A DNA stretch of 64,000 nt, taken from positions 670,501 through 734,500 of the forward strand of contig NZ_CP017267.1 of NCBI RefSeq assembly GCF_001870205.1, in the 5' to 3' direction. The position numbers and the translations under genes are program-made. A model generated the notes under the pieces. It was not told the DNA's origin. It ran no database searches and was given only the letters and a program-made list of their open reading frames with translations. This DNA is from Vagococcus teuberi. Its GTDB lineage: Bacteria; Bacillota; Bacilli; Lactobacillales; Vagococcaceae. The number at the start of each line of letters is the position of its first letter. Position 1 is the stretch's first letter. This document shows, piece by piece, positions 35,819 to 45,282 of the stretch.

Positions 35819-37015
35819 GTGCATAGGAAGATAGAGAAAACGTATTTTTTGGACTATTTCATTTTAGTACCTTATTTAATTTTATCAATAGTTGGTATTT
35901 TAATGGTTTATAGTGCAAGTTCTGTTAATTCTCAAGGATTGGCTTTAGAAGCGATAAAACAAGGTGGCTTTTTTATAGTTGGATTATTAGCCATTTTGTT
36001 TACTTATAAAATGAAAACAAAGGTATTTCAAAATAAACAGTTTATTATGACTGCAATTCTTACTATTGGTGCCTTACTTGTGTTAACTAAATTTACTAGT
36101 TTAGGAGTTAGTGGTGGTGGTGCAGACGGATGGTTACAAATTGGTCCTGTACGTCTTCAACCCGTAGAGTTTCTAAAAATCATTATTATTTGGTATTTAG
36201 CTTATATTCTATCGCGACGGCAAGATATGATACTGGGGCATTTTAAAGATGCTATATTTAAACCAATGATTTTAATTGGAAGTTTAATCGTGTTAGTCTT
36301 AATCCAGCCTGATACTGGTGGGGCGGCTATTTTAATTTTAATTGCATTAGTTATGGTGTTGGCAAGTGGTATCCCGTATCTCTATACTTTAGTGGTCGTT
36401 GGAGGTGGCGTTGTTGTTTCAACACTAGTGATTCAGTTTATTTCTTTATTGGGTAGTTCTTTATTTCCACAGAGAATGATGTATGTATATAAACGGTTTA
36501 AAACATTTACTAATCCGTTTGCCGATCCACTTGGTGATGGTCATCAAATGATTAATTCTTATTTTGCATTAAGCAATGGTGGATGGTTTGGACTAGGTCT
36601 TGGTAAGAGTATTCAAAAAAAGGGTTTTTTAACAAATGCTCAAACCGATTTTATGTTTTCGATTGTTGTAGAAGAATTAGGGCTATTTATTTCACTAATT
36701 TTATTAATGTTATTATTTTTTTTAATTTTACGAATTATGACGATAGGCATTCGTTCAACTGATAATTTTAATTCATTGATGTGTATTGGTATAGCAGGTA
36801 TGATGTTGATACAAGTATTTGTTAATCTTGGAGGTATTACGGGAATCATTCCTTTAACTGGTGTGACATTTCCATTTCTGAGTCAAGGAGGATCTAGTTT
36901 AGTAACTTTATCTATTGGTGTAGGATTTGCACTAAACATTAGTGCAGATGAAAAACGTAAAAAATTTGATAATGGCAAGTATAGTGAATCTCAGTTATTA
37001 TTGATGTTCAATTAG
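35819..37015 (+). CDS. ftsW: FtsW/RodA-family (SEDS) peptidoglycan glycosyltransferase
   Basis: SEDS proteins polymerise lipid II into glycan strands; FtsW acts at the division septum. The 398-residue protein has about ten membrane segments. Family signatures are GLLAILF...YKMK, GADGWLQIGPVRLQPVEFLK, a conserved loop Asp in QPDTGGAAI, and GGWFGLGLGKSIQKKGFLTNAQTDFMFSIV (here broken up: GGWFGLGLGKS and NAQTDFMFSI), then LTGVTFPFLSQGGSS. The start is GTG 35819. The context ylaN-ftsW-pycA supports FtsW over RodA. Confidence 0.94.
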   Translation: MHRKIEKTYFLDYFILVPYLILSIVGILMVYSASSVNSQGLALEAIKQGGFFIVGLLAILFTYKMKTKVFQNKQFIMTAILTIGALLVLTKFTSLGVSGGGADGWLQIGPVRLQPVEFLKIIIIWYLAYILSRRQDMILGHFKDAIFKPMILIGSLIVLVLIQPDTGGAAILILIALVMVLASGIPYLYTLVVVGGGVVVSTLVIQFISLLGSSLFPQRMMYVYKRFKTFTNPFADPLGDGHQMINSYFALSNGGWFGLGLGKSIQKKGFLTNAQTDFMFSIVVEELGLFISLILLMLLFFLILRIMTIGIRSTDNFNSLMCIGIAGMMLIQVFVNLGGITGIIPLTGVTFPFLSQGGSSLVTLSIGVGFALNISADEKRKKFDNGKYSESQLLLMFN

Positions 37016-37039
37016 TAATAAAAATGTGGGGGATGTAAT

Positions 37040-40000
37040 ATGAAGAAAGTATTAGTAGCTAACCGTGGAGAAATAGCTATCAGAGTATTTCGAGCGTGTA
37101 CAGAGCTAAATTTACAAACAGTGGCGGTTTATGCAACAGAGGATGATCGTTCCATTCACCGTTTTAAGGCAGATGAAGCCTATTTAGTTGGGAAAGGGAA
37201 AAAACCAATTGACGCTTATTTAGATATTGAAGATATCATTCGTATCGCAAAAGAATGTGGTGCTGATGCCATCCATCCGGGATATGGCTTTTTATCTGAA
37301 AATATTCATTTTGCAAGACGTTGTGAAGAAGAAGGTATCAAATTTATTGGGCCAAGCTTACATCATTTAGATATTTTTGGAGATAAAATTAAAGCAAAAT
37401 TAGCAGCTCAAGAAGCAGGAATTTCATCTATCCCTGGAACTGATGGACCTGTAAGTGGCGTAGATGATGTTGTCGCATTTGGGGAAGAATTTGGATACCC
37501 AATTATGATTAAAGCCGCTTTAGGTGGAGGCGGACGCGGTATGCGTGTTGCACACAATAAAGCCGAAGCACTTGATGGATATGAACGGGCTAAAAGTGAA
37601 GCTAAAGCGGCATTTGGTAGTGAAGAAATTTATGTTGAAAAATACATTGTGAATCCAAAACATATTGAAGTACAGATTTTAGGGGATGAACATGGCAATG
37701 TTATCCATCTTTTTGAACGTGACTGCTCTGTTCAACGACGTCATCAAAAAGTAGTTGAAGTTGCACCTTGTGTGTCAATGTCACCAGAAAAACGGGAAGA
37801 AATATGTCAAGCCGCTGTAAAATTAATGGCTCATGTTGGATATATAAATGCAGGGACAGTTGAGTTTTTAGTTGATAAAGACAGTTTCTATTTCATTGAA
37901 GTGAACCCACGTGTCCAAGTAGAGCACACTATTACTGAGCTAATTACAGACGTTGATATTGTGACTAGTCAATTACAAATTGCAATGGGTAAAGATTTAC
38001 ATAAAGATATTGGCTTACCTAAACAAGATGGGATTCATATTCATGGATATGCGATCCAATGTCGTATTACAACAGAAGATCCCTTGAATAACTTTTTACC
38101 TGATATTGGTAAAATTGATACATACCGTTCTCCAGGTGGATATGGTATTCGTTTAGATGTAGGAAACGCGTTTGCTGGTGCGATGGTTACACCATTCTTT
38201 GATTCATTATTGGTTAAAGTATGTACACATGGTATTACATTTGAACAAACTGTCCAAAAAATGTTACGTGCATTAAAAGAATTTAGAATTCGCGGCGTAA
38301 AAACAAATATTCCGTTTCTTTATAATGTATTGTCTCATCCTTTATTTGTGAGCGGTGAAGCAACAACAACATTTATTGATACAACAGACGAATTATTTAA
38401 TTTCCCTAAAATGCGAGACCGTGGAAATAAAACAATGAAATATATTGGAGAAGTCACAGTGAATGGTTTCCCTGGAATTGGAAAACATGAGAAAAAATAC
38501 CATTCTTCTCCTAGAATTCCTGAAATTATTACAACAACAGAAAAACGAATTGAAACACCAAAAATGATTTTGGATGCTAAAGGACCGGATGCTGTTGTTG
38601 ATTGGGTTAAGAATCAATCATCTGTTTTAGTAACAGATACAACGTTTAGAGATGCACATCAAAGTTTACTTGCAACTCGCGTTAGAACAACTGATTTAAA
38701 ACATATTGCGAAAGAAACAAGTGAGCTTGTACCAGAATTATTCTCACTTGAAATGTGGGGTGGTGCGACGTTTGACGTGGCATATCGTTTCTTAAATGAA
38801 GACCCATGGATTAGACTGAAAAAATTGCGTAAATTAATGCCACATACATTGTTCCAAATGTTGTTTAGAGGTTCTAATGCTGTTGGATATCAAAACTATC
38901 CTGATAATGTCATTAAAGAATTTATTACGGTAGCCGCTAGAGAAGGTATTGATGTTTTCCGTATTTTTGATAGTTTAAACTGGCTTCCTCAAATGGAAAA
39001 AAGTATTCAATATGTTAGAGATGTTGATAAAATTGCAGAAGCAGCTATTTGTTATACTGGGGATGTTCTTGATCCAAGTCGTCCAAAATATAATATGGCT
39101 TATTACAAACAAATGGCCCGTGATTTAGAAAATATGGGTGCTCATATTATTGCGATTAAAGACATGGCTGGTTTATTACAACCACAAGCAGCTTATCATT
39201 TGATTTCAGAATTAAAAGCAACAGTTGATGTGCCAATTCATTTACATACTCATGATACAGCCGGTAATGGAATTATTACTTATTCTGCTGCTGCTAAAGC
39301 TGGAGTGGATATTGTTGATGTGGCAATGAGTGCCATGAGTGGCTCAACAAGTCAACCAAGTATGAGTAGTTTATATTACGCACTAGAAAATGGCGATCGT
39401 GATTTAGATGTTAATATTGAGTCTGTTCAAACAATCAATCATTATTGGGAAGATGTTCGTGCTTTCTATACGCCATTTGGTAATGGCATTAATGCTCCTC
39501 AAACAGAAGTTTATCAACATGAAATGCCAGGTGGACAATATTCTAACTTACAACAACAAGCCAAAGCAGTTGGTCTTGGTGAGCGTTGGGATGATATTAA
39601 AAAAATGTATGAACGCGTTAATTATTTGTTTGGTGATATTGTTAAAGTTACCCCATCTTCAAAAGTTGTAGGGGATATGGCACTATTTATGGTTCAAAAT
39701 AATTTAACTGAAGAAGATATAGAGGAAAGAGGCAGTGAGCTAAACTTCCCAGAGTCAGTGATTAGTTTCTTCCAAGGAGATTTAGGACAACCAACTGGAG
39801 GATTTCCTAAGAAATTAAAAGAAACTATTTTAAATGGCCGTCCATCTATTGAAGTAAGACCTGGTAGTTTAGCTGAACCAGTAGATTTTGATCAAGTGAA
39901 AGAAGAACTAGCTGGAAAAATTGACCGTGAACCGACAGATAAAGAAGTAATCAGCTATATCATGTATCCACAAGTATTTCTAGATTATATGACAATGTAT

Positions 40001-40468
40001 AATACTTATGGCGATGTGGAATTACTTGATACACCAACTTTCTTCCAAGGAATGCGTGTGGGAGAAACAGTTGAAGTGCGTATTGAAAAAGGAAAAACAT
40101 TGATTATCACATTAGATGAAATCGGTGAGCCTAACCTTGAAGGAAATCGCGTCTTATTCTTTAATTTAAACGGTCAACGTCGTGAAATTGTGATTAAAGA
40201 TAGCAATATCAAATCAACTATTATGGCAAAAGAAAAGGCTGAACCAACAAATGATGCACACGTTGCAGCAACAATGCCCGGATCTGTCTTAAAAGTGTTA
40301 GTAGCACCGGGTGATTCATTGCAAAAAGGTGATCCAATTATGATTACAGAAGCGATGAAAATGGAAACAACCATTTATGCTAAACGCAATGGTATTGTGA
40401 AGCGTGTTCTAGTTGCAGACGAAGACGCCATTCAAGCGGGAGATTTATTAGTTGAATTAACGATTTAA
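37040..40468 (+). CDS. pycA: Pyruvate carboxylase
   Basis: This biotin enzyme makes oxaloacetate from pyruvate and bicarbonate. The 1142-residue single chain carries a biotin carboxylase domain (residues about 1-450; ATP loop LGGGGRGMRV, active-site FIEVNPRVQVEHT), a carboxyltransferase domain (about 530-800; TTFRDAHQSLLATR, KDMAGLLQPQAA, HLHTHDTAGNG with metal histidines), an allosteric linker and a biotin carrier domain at the C terminus. Biotin goes on the Lys of ITEAMKMETT. BirA, encoded at 21.3 kb, is its expected ligase. Oxaloacetate from this enzyme feeds aspartate, which the cross-bridge operon at 15-19 kb consumes. Confidence 0.98.
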   Translation: MKKVLVANRGEIAIRVFRACTELNLQTVAVYATEDDRSIHRFKADEAYLVGKGKKPIDAYLDIEDIIRIAKECGADAIHPGYGFLSENIHFARRCEEEGIKFIGPSLHHLDIFGDKIKAKLAAQEAGISSIPGTDGPVSGVDDVVAFGEEFGYPIMIKAALGGGGRGMRVAHNKAEALDGYERAKSEAKAAFGSEEIYVEKYIVNPKHIEVQILGDEHGNVIHLFERDCSVQRRHQKVVEVAPCVSMSPEKREEICQAAVKLMAHVGYINAGTVEFLVDKDSFYFIEVNPRVQVEHTITELITDVDIVTSQLQIAMGKDLHKDIGLPKQDGIHIHGYAIQCRITTEDPLNNFLPDIGKIDTYRSPGGYGIRLDVGNAFAGAMVTPFFDSLLVKVCTHGITFEQTVQKMLRALKEFRIRGVKTNIPFLYNVLSHPLFVSGEATTTFIDTTDELFNFPKMRDRGNKTMKYIGEVTVNGFPGIGKHEKKYHSSPRIPEIITTTEKRIETPKMILDAKGPDAVVDWVKNQSSVLVTDTTFRDAHQSLLATRVRTTDLKHIAKETSELVPELFSLEMWGGATFDVAYRFLNEDPWIRLKKLRKLMPHTLFQMLFRGSNAVGYQNYPDNVIKEFITVAAREGIDVFRIFDSLNWLPQMEKSIQYVRDVDKIAEAAICYTGDVLDPSRPKYNMAYYKQMARDLENMGAHIIAIKDMAGLLQPQAAYHLISELKATVDVPIHLHTHDTAGNGIITYSAAAKAGVDIVDVAMSAMSGSTSQPSMSSLYYALENGDRDLDVNIESVQTINHYWEDVRAFYTPFGNGINAPQTEVYQHEMPGGQYSNLQQQAKAVGLGERWDDIKKMYERVNYLFGDIVKVTPSSKVVGDMALFMVQNNLTEEDIEERGSELNFPESVISFFQGDLGQPTGGFPKKLKETILNGRPSIEVRPGSLAEPVDFDQVKEELAGKIDREPTDKEVISYIMYPQVFLDYMTMYNTYGDVELLDTPTFFQGMRVGETVEVRIEKGKTLIITLDEIGEPNLEGNRVLFFNLNGQRREIVIKDSNIKSTIMAKEKAEPTNDAHVAATMPGSVLKVLVAPGDSLQKGDPIMITEAMKMETTIYAKRNGIVKRVLVADEDAIQAGDLLVELTI

Positions 40469-40491
40469 TGTAGAGAGTAGGAGGTGACAAG

Positions 40492-41637
40492 GTGCGTCGT
40501 GTAGGAGAATTTATAGTAGTATTTGTAATTGTGCTAACATTTTTTTATATGAAACCAGTCGTCTTGTCACAAAAATCTCCTAAGCCTGTAGATGAGTTAG
40601 TGGTTAATGAAGTTAAACCTCAAATAAAATCGACACAACATAACAAATTAAATGCAACAGGGATGGCAACTATTATTGGTTTGTCAGAAAAAGAACTGAA
40701 AGAAAAAATGCCAAACCCTAAAAATGAATGGGTAGTTGGGAGTGATAGAAAGTGGTTGGTTTATGGCGATAATGCGACCGATTATTATCAAGTTGAACTG
40801 ACAAAAGGTACAGTATCAAGCGCGTTTGTTTTAGGAACACAAGTTGATATTGCTCCATTTAATTTAGAAATGACACTAGGTGATATTTCTGAAATCACAA
40901 CAATCTATCCCGCTTTTGAATTTGACTATAAGGACAAAAAATATAAAATTGAACTGACAGAAGATGATATGAATTATCGTCCATTGATTTCATTTGATAA
41001 TGGCACGTATGCTTTGCTTCATTTTAACTATGATACAGGTAAATTATTAGGTGTGAGATACGTTAGTAAAAGCACGTTAGTGGATATGATTCCTTATCAG
41101 TTTAGTGAGGAAACAACCAATCCGCCTGTTGAGCTGACAGATGATGAGTGGGAAATGGTCAATCAAGCTAATACAGAACAATTATTGACTATTTTAAATA
41201 TTGTACGCCAACGAATTAATCGTAAACCTTATAAACTTGATACAGAACTTGTACTTGAAAGTAAAAAAGCGTTAGCTGAATTCAATAAAGATCCTAAGTT
41301 AGTGATAAAAAAAGATGACCGATTGGAACAATGGCAAGAAAAAGTTGAATCAAGTAATCCAAGTGATAGTTTCCTTTTAGTTAATGAAGAGATGGAGTGT
41401 TTGTTAAAATTAGGGAAACCAGTAGATAAAAATACACATGGTTTATTTGTGCAAAGCATGGGAGATGTCCCGTTTATTGTCACCAATTGGTTTGTCAATC
41501 GTTTTGATCAACGTGAAATTAAAGATTCAAAAGATGAGTATATTGGCATAGCCTATAATAAAAATCAAGTGTTAGTTTTATTTAATCAAAAGGCAGCTAA
41601 TGCATCATTAACCACTGAAAGTAGCGATAAGAGATGA
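40492..41637 (+). CDS. CAP-associated domain protein (YlbC-like), membrane-anchored
   Basis: A 381-residue protein with an N-terminal membrane segment or signal anchor (residues about 5-24), a CAP-associated N-terminal domain (LNATGMATIIGLSEKEL ... EWVVGSDRKWLVYGDN) and a C-terminal region that replaces the SCP/CAP domain (from about residue 225: VNQANTEQLLTILNIVRQRI ... KPYKLDTELVLESKKALAEF). The usual CAP histidine-glutamate pocket motifs are not visible, so this domain may be non-catalytic. Position between pycA and ylbF equals Bacillus ylbC. GTG 40492 follows AGGAGG. Confidence 0.78.
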   Translation: MRRVGEFIVVFVIVLTFFYMKPVVLSQKSPKPVDELVVNEVKPQIKSTQHNKLNATGMATIIGLSEKELKEKMPNPKNEWVVGSDRKWLVYGDNATDYYQVELTKGTVSSAFVLGTQVDIAPFNLEMTLGDISEITTIYPAFEFDYKDKKYKIELTEDDMNYRPLISFDNGTYALLHFNYDTGKLLGVRYVSKSTLVDMIPYQFSEETTNPPVELTDDEWEMVNQANTEQLLTILNIVRQRINRKPYKLDTELVLESKKALAEFNKDPKLVIKKDDRLEQWQEKVESSNPSDSFLLVNEEMECLLKLGKPVDKNTHGLFVQSMGDVPFIVTNWFVNRFDQREIKDSKDEYIGIAYNKNQVLVLFNQKAANASLTTESSDKR

Positions 41638-42065
41638 TTTATAATGATGAATTATTTGATTTAGAAGATAAAGCCAGTCAAGTAGCAAGAGACGTACTTA
41701 GTAGTCAGACTGTTCAAGATTATATAGCGTCATATAAAAGCATGGCTGAGAGTAAAGATGTGTCAGATCTAATGGAAGAATTTCTAGCTAAAAAAGAGGC
41801 ATTTGAAAAAATTGAACCTTATGGTAAATATGCACCAGACTTTAAAGAGACAAGACGAGCCTTAAGACGAGCCAAACGCTCACTAGATGTGAATGATTTA
41901 GTTGCAACGTTCAAAGTAAATGAAACAAATGTTCAAAATGTGTTAGACTATATTAGTCTAGATATCGCACAAGCAATATCAGACACGATAAAGGTTGATG
42001 CAGGAAATCCCTTTTTTGAATTTGCTAAAAAAGGTTGTGGAGGGACATGTCATGTTAACAAATGA
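41634..42065 (+). CDS. ylbF: YlbF family regulator
   Basis: A 143-residue, mostly helical cytoplasmic protein of the YlbF/YmcA family. In Bacillus, YlbF with YmcA and YaaT forms the Y-complex, which supports RNase Y-dependent mRNA processing and carries Fe-S clusters. Family stretches are VARDVLSSQTVQDYIASYKSM and a C-terminal KKGCGGTCHVNK with two cysteines, candidates for metal or cluster ligation. It overlaps the upstream gene by four bases and the ylbG start by 14 bases, so the three are translationally coupled. Confidence 0.9.
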   Translation: MIYNDELFDLEDKASQVARDVLSSQTVQDYIASYKSMAESKDVSDLMEEFLAKKEAFEKIEPYGKYAPDFKETRRALRRAKRSLDVNDLVATFKVNETNVQNVLDYISLDIAQAISDTIKVDAGNPFFEFAKKGCGGTCHVNK

Positions 42066-42384
42066 GTTAGAATTAACACCCAGACGTGGATTAGTCGTTT
42101 GGGTTTATAGTTTAAAACAATTAAGAAATCTAAAACGATTTGGCTATGTTTATTATGTATCAAAAAAAATGAAATATGTGGTTTTATATGTAGATGAAGA
42201 GTCTGTTGAAGAAACAATTGAAAAATTAAATAAACAGTTTTTTGTTAGAAGTGTAGAGCAATCATTTAGACCAGATATTAATATGAATTTTACTAATAGA
42301 TTAGGAAATCAAGATTGTCATGATGAACCGTTAGATTTTGAAGAGCAAAAAACAGAAATTCGCTTAGCAGAATTTGATGATTAA
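42052..42384 (+). CDS. ylbG: YlbG family (DUF2129) protein
   Basis: A 110-residue cytoplasmic protein with the YlbG pattern RRGLVVWVYSLKQLRNLKRFG, YYVSKKMKYVVLYVD and FVRSVEQSFRPDIN. Its function is unknown. ATG 42052 is chosen because GGAGGG lies seven bases upstream within ylbF. It follows ylbF and precedes rsmD, as in Bacillus and other Lactobacillales. Confidence 0.92.
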   Translation: MLTNELELTPRRGLVVWVYSLKQLRNLKRFGYVYYVSKKMKYVVLYVDEESVEETIEKLNKQFFVRSVEQSFRPDINMNFTNRLGNQDCHDEPLDFEEQKTEIRLAEFDD

Positions 42385-42451
42385 AGTATTTGTCTGACAT
42401 AAGACAAATACTTTTTTTATCGCCAATTTTATATAGAGAGGAAGAAATATC

Positions 42452-43009
42452 ATGCGAGTGATTGCAGGTGAATTTAAGGGAAGAAAATTACAATCATTAA
42501 AAGGGGATAATACTAGGCCCACATCTGATAAAATAAAAGGATCAATTTTCAACATGATTGGGCCTTATTTTGATGGTGGTGTGTGTTTAGATTTATATAG
42601 TGGTAGTGGTAACCTAGCAGTAGAAAGTGTTTCACGCGGTATGGACAAAGCGTATTGTTTTGATGTTTTTTTTCCCGCTGTAAAAGTTATAGAAGAAAAC
42701 GTAGCAATGACAAAACAACCAGATTCTTTTGTTGTAAAAAAATTAGATGCATCTAAAGCACTTCATTTTTTATCTGAACAAGGCGTGCTGTGTGACTATG
42801 TATTTTTAGACCCACCTTATGCTAAAGAAGAGTTAGAAAAAAATATGATGGATTTACAATCATTAAATTTATTAAAAAAACACGCAAAAATCATTTGTGA
42901 GATGGATAAACATGTTATATTACCAGATATAATTGACCAATTAGTTTTACAAAAAGAACAACAATATGGCATGACGAAAGTCAGGATTTATCAATTAAAG
43001 GAGGTTTGA
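42452..43009 (+). CDS. rsmD: 16S rRNA (guanine966-N2)-methyltransferase RsmD
   Basis: RsmD methylates G966 of 16S rRNA using S-adenosylmethionine. The 185-residue protein opens MRVIAGEFKGRKLQSL, then TRPTSDKIKGSIFN, the AdoMet loop CLDLYSGSGNLAVESVSRG and the catalytic FLDPPYAKEELE. GAGGAAG precedes the ATG. It is one base from coaD, the standard rsmD-coaD pair. Confidence 0.95.
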   Translation: MRVIAGEFKGRKLQSLKGDNTRPTSDKIKGSIFNMIGPYFDGGVCLDLYSGSGNLAVESVSRGMDKAYCFDVFFPAVKVIEENVAMTKQPDSFVVKKLDASKALHFLSEQGVLCDYVFLDPPYAKEELEKNMMDLQSLNLLKKHAKIICEMDKHVILPDIIDQLVLQKEQQYGMTKVRIYQLKEV

Positions 43010-43010
43010 A

Positions 43011-43499
43011 ATGAATAAAAAGCGAGTGGCATTATTTCCGGGAAGTTTTGATCCGGTAACGAAGGGACATCTTAATACCATTCAAAAAGCGAGTAAATTA
43101 TTTGATGAAGTAGTGGTAGGAGTGTTTACAAATACAACAAAAAGAAATCTTTTTACAGCGATAGAAAGAAAACAGTTTATAGAAGACGAGATTCATTCGT
43201 TAGCAAACGTATCTGTTCGTGTTTGCGACAATGATTTAACTATTAGAATAGCCAATGAGCTAGGAGCAGATTATTTAGTTCGTGGTATTCGTAATCAACT
43301 CGATTATGAGTATGAAAAAAGTATCGCTGTGTTAAATAAACATTTATCTTCTAACATTGAGACAATTTTCTTACTTTCTGATGAGCAGTATAATCATATT
43401 AGCTCAAGTATGGTGAAAGAAATTGCAAAATTTAAAGGGGATGTGTCAGACTTTGTTCCGGAAACAGTGAATGAAGAATTACAGTTAAAATTTAAATAA
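43011..43499 (+). CDS. coaD: Phosphopantetheine adenylyltransferase
   Basis: CoaD makes dephospho-CoA from 4'-phosphopantetheine and ATP. The 162-residue protein shows ALFPGSFDPVTKGH (nucleotide-transferase TxGH, His20), YLVRGIRNQLDYEYE and the ISSSMVKEIAKF signature. AAAGGAGG precedes the ATG and sits in the end of rsmD. Confidence 0.97.
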   Translation: MNKKRVALFPGSFDPVTKGHLNTIQKASKLFDEVVVGVFTNTTKRNLFTAIERKQFIEDEIHSLANVSVRVCDNDLTIRIANELGADYLVRGIRNQLDYEYEKSIAVLNKHLSSNIETIFLLSDEQYNHISSSMVKEIAKFKGDVSDFVPETVNEELQLKFK

Positions 43500-43512
43500 G
43501 AAGGTTAGAGTC

Positions 43513-44538
43513 ATGAAAAAAGAGCATTTAAAAAACAAATCATTTTATCTTAAACTTATTGTTTTATTAATAGGTATTGTTGTTTTAGTTTATCCCCTCC
43601 CTTATTATATTGAGTCTCCAGGTAGTGCTGATAAGCTAAATGATATCATCACGGTAGATGGTAAAAAAGATACAGAGAAAGGCTCATTCATGATGACCAC
43701 CGTTCAAGTTCAAAATGCCAATGTCCTGACTATTTTACTAAGTCAATTTAATAAAAATTCTGAACTGGTTCCTAAGCAAGATATTTTGGGTGACTCTGAT
43801 TCAAGAGAATATAACCGAATTCAAACATATAATATGGAAAATTCGAAAAACGAAGCGATTCAAATCGCACTTGAGTTAGCTGATATACCGTATAAACGTG
43901 TATATAAAGGGATTTATGTATTATCTGTGGCTGATTATTCAAGTTTTTATCAGAAACTTGAAGTGGGAGATTTGATCCAAAAACTAGATAATCGTACAGT
44001 TTTACAATCAGATGAATTTATTCAATCATTGCAAAAATTATCAGTAGATGACTCAGTTAATATTGGGTTTGAAAGAGATGGAAAAGAAGGAAGTGCTAAA
44101 GGTAAAGTTATTAAATTACCTAAACTAGACCGTCCAGGCATTGGGGTAACAGTTGTTGATCAAACAACTATTGATACAGATAAAAAGATTGAATTTAATA
44201 CAAAAGGTGTCAGTGGACCTTCAGCAGGCTTGATGTTTAGTTTAGAATTATATAGTATGTTAAGTCATAAAGATTTAAAACAAGGACGAAATATTGCAGG
44301 AACAGGTACCATCAATGATAAAGGAGAAGTAGGCGACATTGGTGGAATTGAGAAAAAAGTGGTGGCGGCAGAAAAAGCTGGAGCAACTATCTTTTTTGCT
44401 CCTAATAATAAAACTGATGGGAAAACAAATTATGAAGTAGCAAAAGAATCAGCTAAAAAAAATAAGCTAAGTTTAACCATTGTTCCAGTTAAAACTATTC
44501 AAGATGCTATCGGCTATTTAGAAAAACACACGACTTAA
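43513..44538 (+). CDS. SepM/YlbL-type PDZ-Lon membrane protease
   Basis: A 341-residue membrane-anchored protease. One membrane segment lies at residues about 14-32, then an extracellular PDZ domain (LEVGDLIQKLDNRTVLQSDEF) and a Lon-type serine-lysine protease domain. The Ser is in VSGPSAGLMFSLEL and the Lys in EKKVVAAEKAGA. Streptococcal SepM processes the competence peptide CSP; enterococcal and Bacillus relatives (YlbL) process peptides or are linked to the DNA-damage checkpoint in Bacillus. Its place directly before comEA fits the coaD-ylbL-comEA order. Confidence 0.92.
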   Translation: MKKEHLKNKSFYLKLIVLLIGIVVLVYPLPYYIESPGSADKLNDIITVDGKKDTEKGSFMMTTVQVQNANVLTILLSQFNKNSELVPKQDILGDSDSREYNRIQTYNMENSKNEAIQIALELADIPYKRVYKGIYVLSVADYSSFYQKLEVGDLIQKLDNRTVLQSDEFIQSLQKLSVDDSVNIGFERDGKEGSAKGKVIKLPKLDRPGIGVTVVDQTTIDTDKKIEFNTKGVSGPSAGLMFSLELYSMLSHKDLKQGRNIAGTGTINDKGEVGDIGGIEKKVVAAEKAGATIFFAPNNKTDGKTNYEVAKESAKKNKLSLTIVPVKTIQDAIGYLEKHTT

Positions 44539-44557
44539 AAAAGTTGTGTGTTTTTTT
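44523..44557 (+). terminator. Terminator before comEA
   Basis: AAACACACGACTT pairs with AAGTTGTGTGTTT (one G-T pair), followed by T4. The stem contains the ylbL stop codon. Confidence 0.85.
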
Positions 44558-44586
44558 CGTATCTTATCTTTGAAAGGAGAAAAGAT

Positions 44587-45201
44587 ATGGATATCATAGA
44601 AAAATTAAAAGAAAAGCACTATATAGTCATAGGAGGAATCTTTGGGCTAATAGTCTTTATCATGCTGCTTTATAACGTATTCAAACCTAAGCCAGATTTA
44701 GTGATGGAGACAACACAGAATTCGACTACATACTCAACGGTGTCATCAAGTGAACAGATGAGTGATGAGATGTATGTGGATATTAAAGGAGCTGTTGTAA
44801 AGCCAGGTATTTACAAAGTCAATGCAACAATGCGTGTATTGACAGTCGTCGAGATGGCAGGTGGATTTTTACCTGAGGCAGATGATCGACAAGTAAATTT
44901 ATCCGAACGAGTGAGTGACCAAATGGTAATTTATATACCCAAAGAAGGAGAAGAACTAGCTGAGGTGACTCCTTCTAAAAATGCGTCATCAAAAGATGAA
45001 ACAACAAATACTCTAGTTAATTTGAATACAGCAACGATTGAGGAATTAAAAACATTAAATGGTGTTGGTGAGAAAAAAGCTGAAAATATTTTGCGTTATC
45101 GTGAAGAAAAAGGCTCTTTTAAATCAATTGAGGAGTTAAAAGAAGTGGATGGAATAGGAGAAAAAACCTTTGAACAATTAAAATCATCCATTACTGTCTA
45201 A
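44587..45201 (+). CDS. comEA: ComEA DNA-uptake receptor
   Basis: ComEA binds double-stranded DNA outside the membrane and hands it to the ComEC channel. The 204-residue protein has one N-terminal membrane anchor (residues about 13-32), an SLBB-like domain (YVDIKGAVVKPGIYKV), a Ser/Lys-rich linker and a C-terminal helix-hairpin-helix pair (LVNLNTATIEELKTLNGVGEKKAENIL, split by a Gly turn, then VDGIGEKTFEQLK). ATG 44587 follows AAAGGAG. It is separated from comEB/comEC by an SOS-type cassette. Confidence 0.95.
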   Translation: MDIIEKLKEKHYIVIGGIFGLIVFIMLLYNVFKPKPDLVMETTQNSTTYSTVSSSEQMSDEMYVDIKGAVVKPGIYKVNATMRVLTVVEMAGGFLPEADDRQVNLSERVSDQMVIYIPKEGEELAEVTPSKNASSKDETTNTLVNLNTATIEELKTLNGVGEKKAENILRYREEKGSFKSIEELKEVDGIGEKTFEQLKSSITV

Positions 45202-45209
45202 TTTTCCTC

Positions 45210-45238
45210 TTTACTTTTAGAACATATGTTCGTATAAT
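45210..45238 (+). promoter_or_regulatory. SOS promoter of YolD/polymerase operon
   Basis: TTTACT (45210-45215), 17 bases, TATAAT (45233-45238). The LexA box AGAAC-ATAT-GTTCG (45219-45232) is a perfect palindrome and fills the spacer. Confidence 0.9.
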
Positions 45239-45282
45239 TATTTTAAGAAATGAGAGTTAATAGAAAAGTGAGATGAAATGAT

